Notes under the pieces: model-generated
What the model saw: the letters and a program-made list of their open reading frames with translations, nothing else
Databases searched by the model: none
Told to the model about the DNA's origin: nothing
Made by a program: the position numbers and the translations under genes
Shown: positions 5,875-6,039 of the stretch, one piece after another
Position numbering within the stretch: position 1 is the stretch's first letter
Layout: the number at the start of each line of letters is the position of its first letter
Source: a bacterium
Lineage (GTDB): Bacteria; Fidelibacterota; Marinisomatia; Marinisomatales; JAHJCW01
Assembly: GCA_018812885.1 (NCBI GenBank)
Contig: JAHJCW010000325.1
Span: 1-6,039 of the forward strand
DNA length: 6,039 bases
Direction of reading: 5' to 3'

Positions 5875-5880
5875 ATTATA
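5875..5880 (-). promoter_or_regulatory. -10 box (TATAAT) of the leader/hydrolase transcript
   Basis: An exact TATAAT on the minus strand, preceded by a relatively G-rich spacer. It should start transcription near 5868, giving a leader of about 17 nt with the SD in place. No good TTGACA lies 17 nt upstream, so an activator may help; direct repeats at 5910-5933 are possible sites. Confidence 0.5.
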
Positions 5881-5909
5881 AATTTACCACCCACCGAATC
5901 ACCCTAAGG

Positions 5910-5933
5910 CGTATAACGCTATAATTCGTATAA
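5910..5933. repeat. Direct repeat CGTATAA x2, 17 bp apart, upstream of the promoter
   Basis: CGTATAA at 5910-5916 and 5927-5933 (TTATACG on the minus strand) lie about 30-58 nt upstream of the TATAAT box at 5875-5880. Two copies on roughly the same helical face, where activators bind, suggest a regulator site. The copies are short, so chance cannot be excluded. Confidence 0.3.
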
Positions 5934-6039
5934 ATTAATGTAGGATACTACAACTGAATTGTCCTGTTTTTCAACAATATTTGGAAGTGTAGAATTGGTT
6001 TCCGTCCGGTGTGAAGGCGGGGGTCAAACACATAATGCA
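5919..6039 (-). pseudogene. Broken or partial coding remnant with a PD40-like motif
   Basis: From the right edge the minus strand is open to a TGA at 5971-5973 and contains 'LTPAFTPDGNQFYTSKY', close to the 'P-FSPDG--IYFTS' pattern of PD40/WD40-type beta-propeller blades. A second frame then reads coding-like, with 'PNIVEKQDNSVVVSYIN', to a TAG at 5919-5921. One frameshift would join them. The local G+C content of the first part is higher than its surroundings. It is either a decayed gene tail or a gene end whose reading frame I cannot settle from this edge. Confidence 0.3.

Noticed and set aside
1..6039. CRISPR array, tRNA or rRNA genes, integrase attachment sites
   Set aside because: No regularly spaced repeats, no cloverleaf-like sequence and no rRNA signature segments were found on either strand.

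Overview
The window is AT-rich (about one third G+C by eye), and every well-supported gene lies on the minus strand. The exported protein whose signal peptide ends in 'LLAQ', the 'GFSDQDPEG'-type acetyltransferase-like protein and the sodium:solute symporter together suggest a member of the FCB assemblage (Ignavibacteria, Marinimicrobia or a Bacteroidota relative). This is an inference from style and family resemblance; there is no rRNA or marker gene here. Clear Shine-Dalgarno (SD) sequences before some genes (AGGAG, AAGGA, AAGGAGGTGAT) argue against typical Bacteroidia.

Reading in the direction of transcription (right to left): the right edge (6039-5919) holds a short, apparently broken coding remnant with a 'FTPDGNQFY' motif like that of PD40/WD40-type propellers. 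Next comes a compact start region with a TATAAT box (5875-5880), a strong SD and a 21-residue leader ORF (5850-5785). That ORF ends 12 nt before an exported endonuclease/exonuclease/phosphatase (EEP) family hydrolase (5772-4663). A 162-nt gap follows, then a GNAT-like protein (4500-3379) and a PlsC-like acyltransferase (3336-2530) spaced like an operon. A 290-nt gap carries palindromes, short repeats and a second TATAAT promoter, and leads to a 62-residue four-cysteine, zinc-ribbon-like protein (2227-2039).

Between 2038 and 1544 there is no long gene. This stretch holds a frameshifted coding remnant (1973-1763). Two bases after its stop is an 18-codon ORF encoding MINEIINIIKQILESLNK (1760-1704), with an 11-nt SD fully complementary to the usual 16S rRNA tail and a rho-independent terminator directly after its stop (1674-1701). 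A sodium:solute symporter (1543-143) follows. The left edge (3-50) may be the end of a convergent plus-strand gene.

Possible joint function: an exported phosphodiesterase-like enzyme next to a GNAT-like and a PlsC-like acyltransferase suggests a lipid-related neighbourhood, perhaps amino-acid-containing or other non-standard lipids. That link is a hypothesis. The most unusual items are the two tiny ORFs with strong SDs, above all the 18-residue amphipathic peptide with its own terminator.
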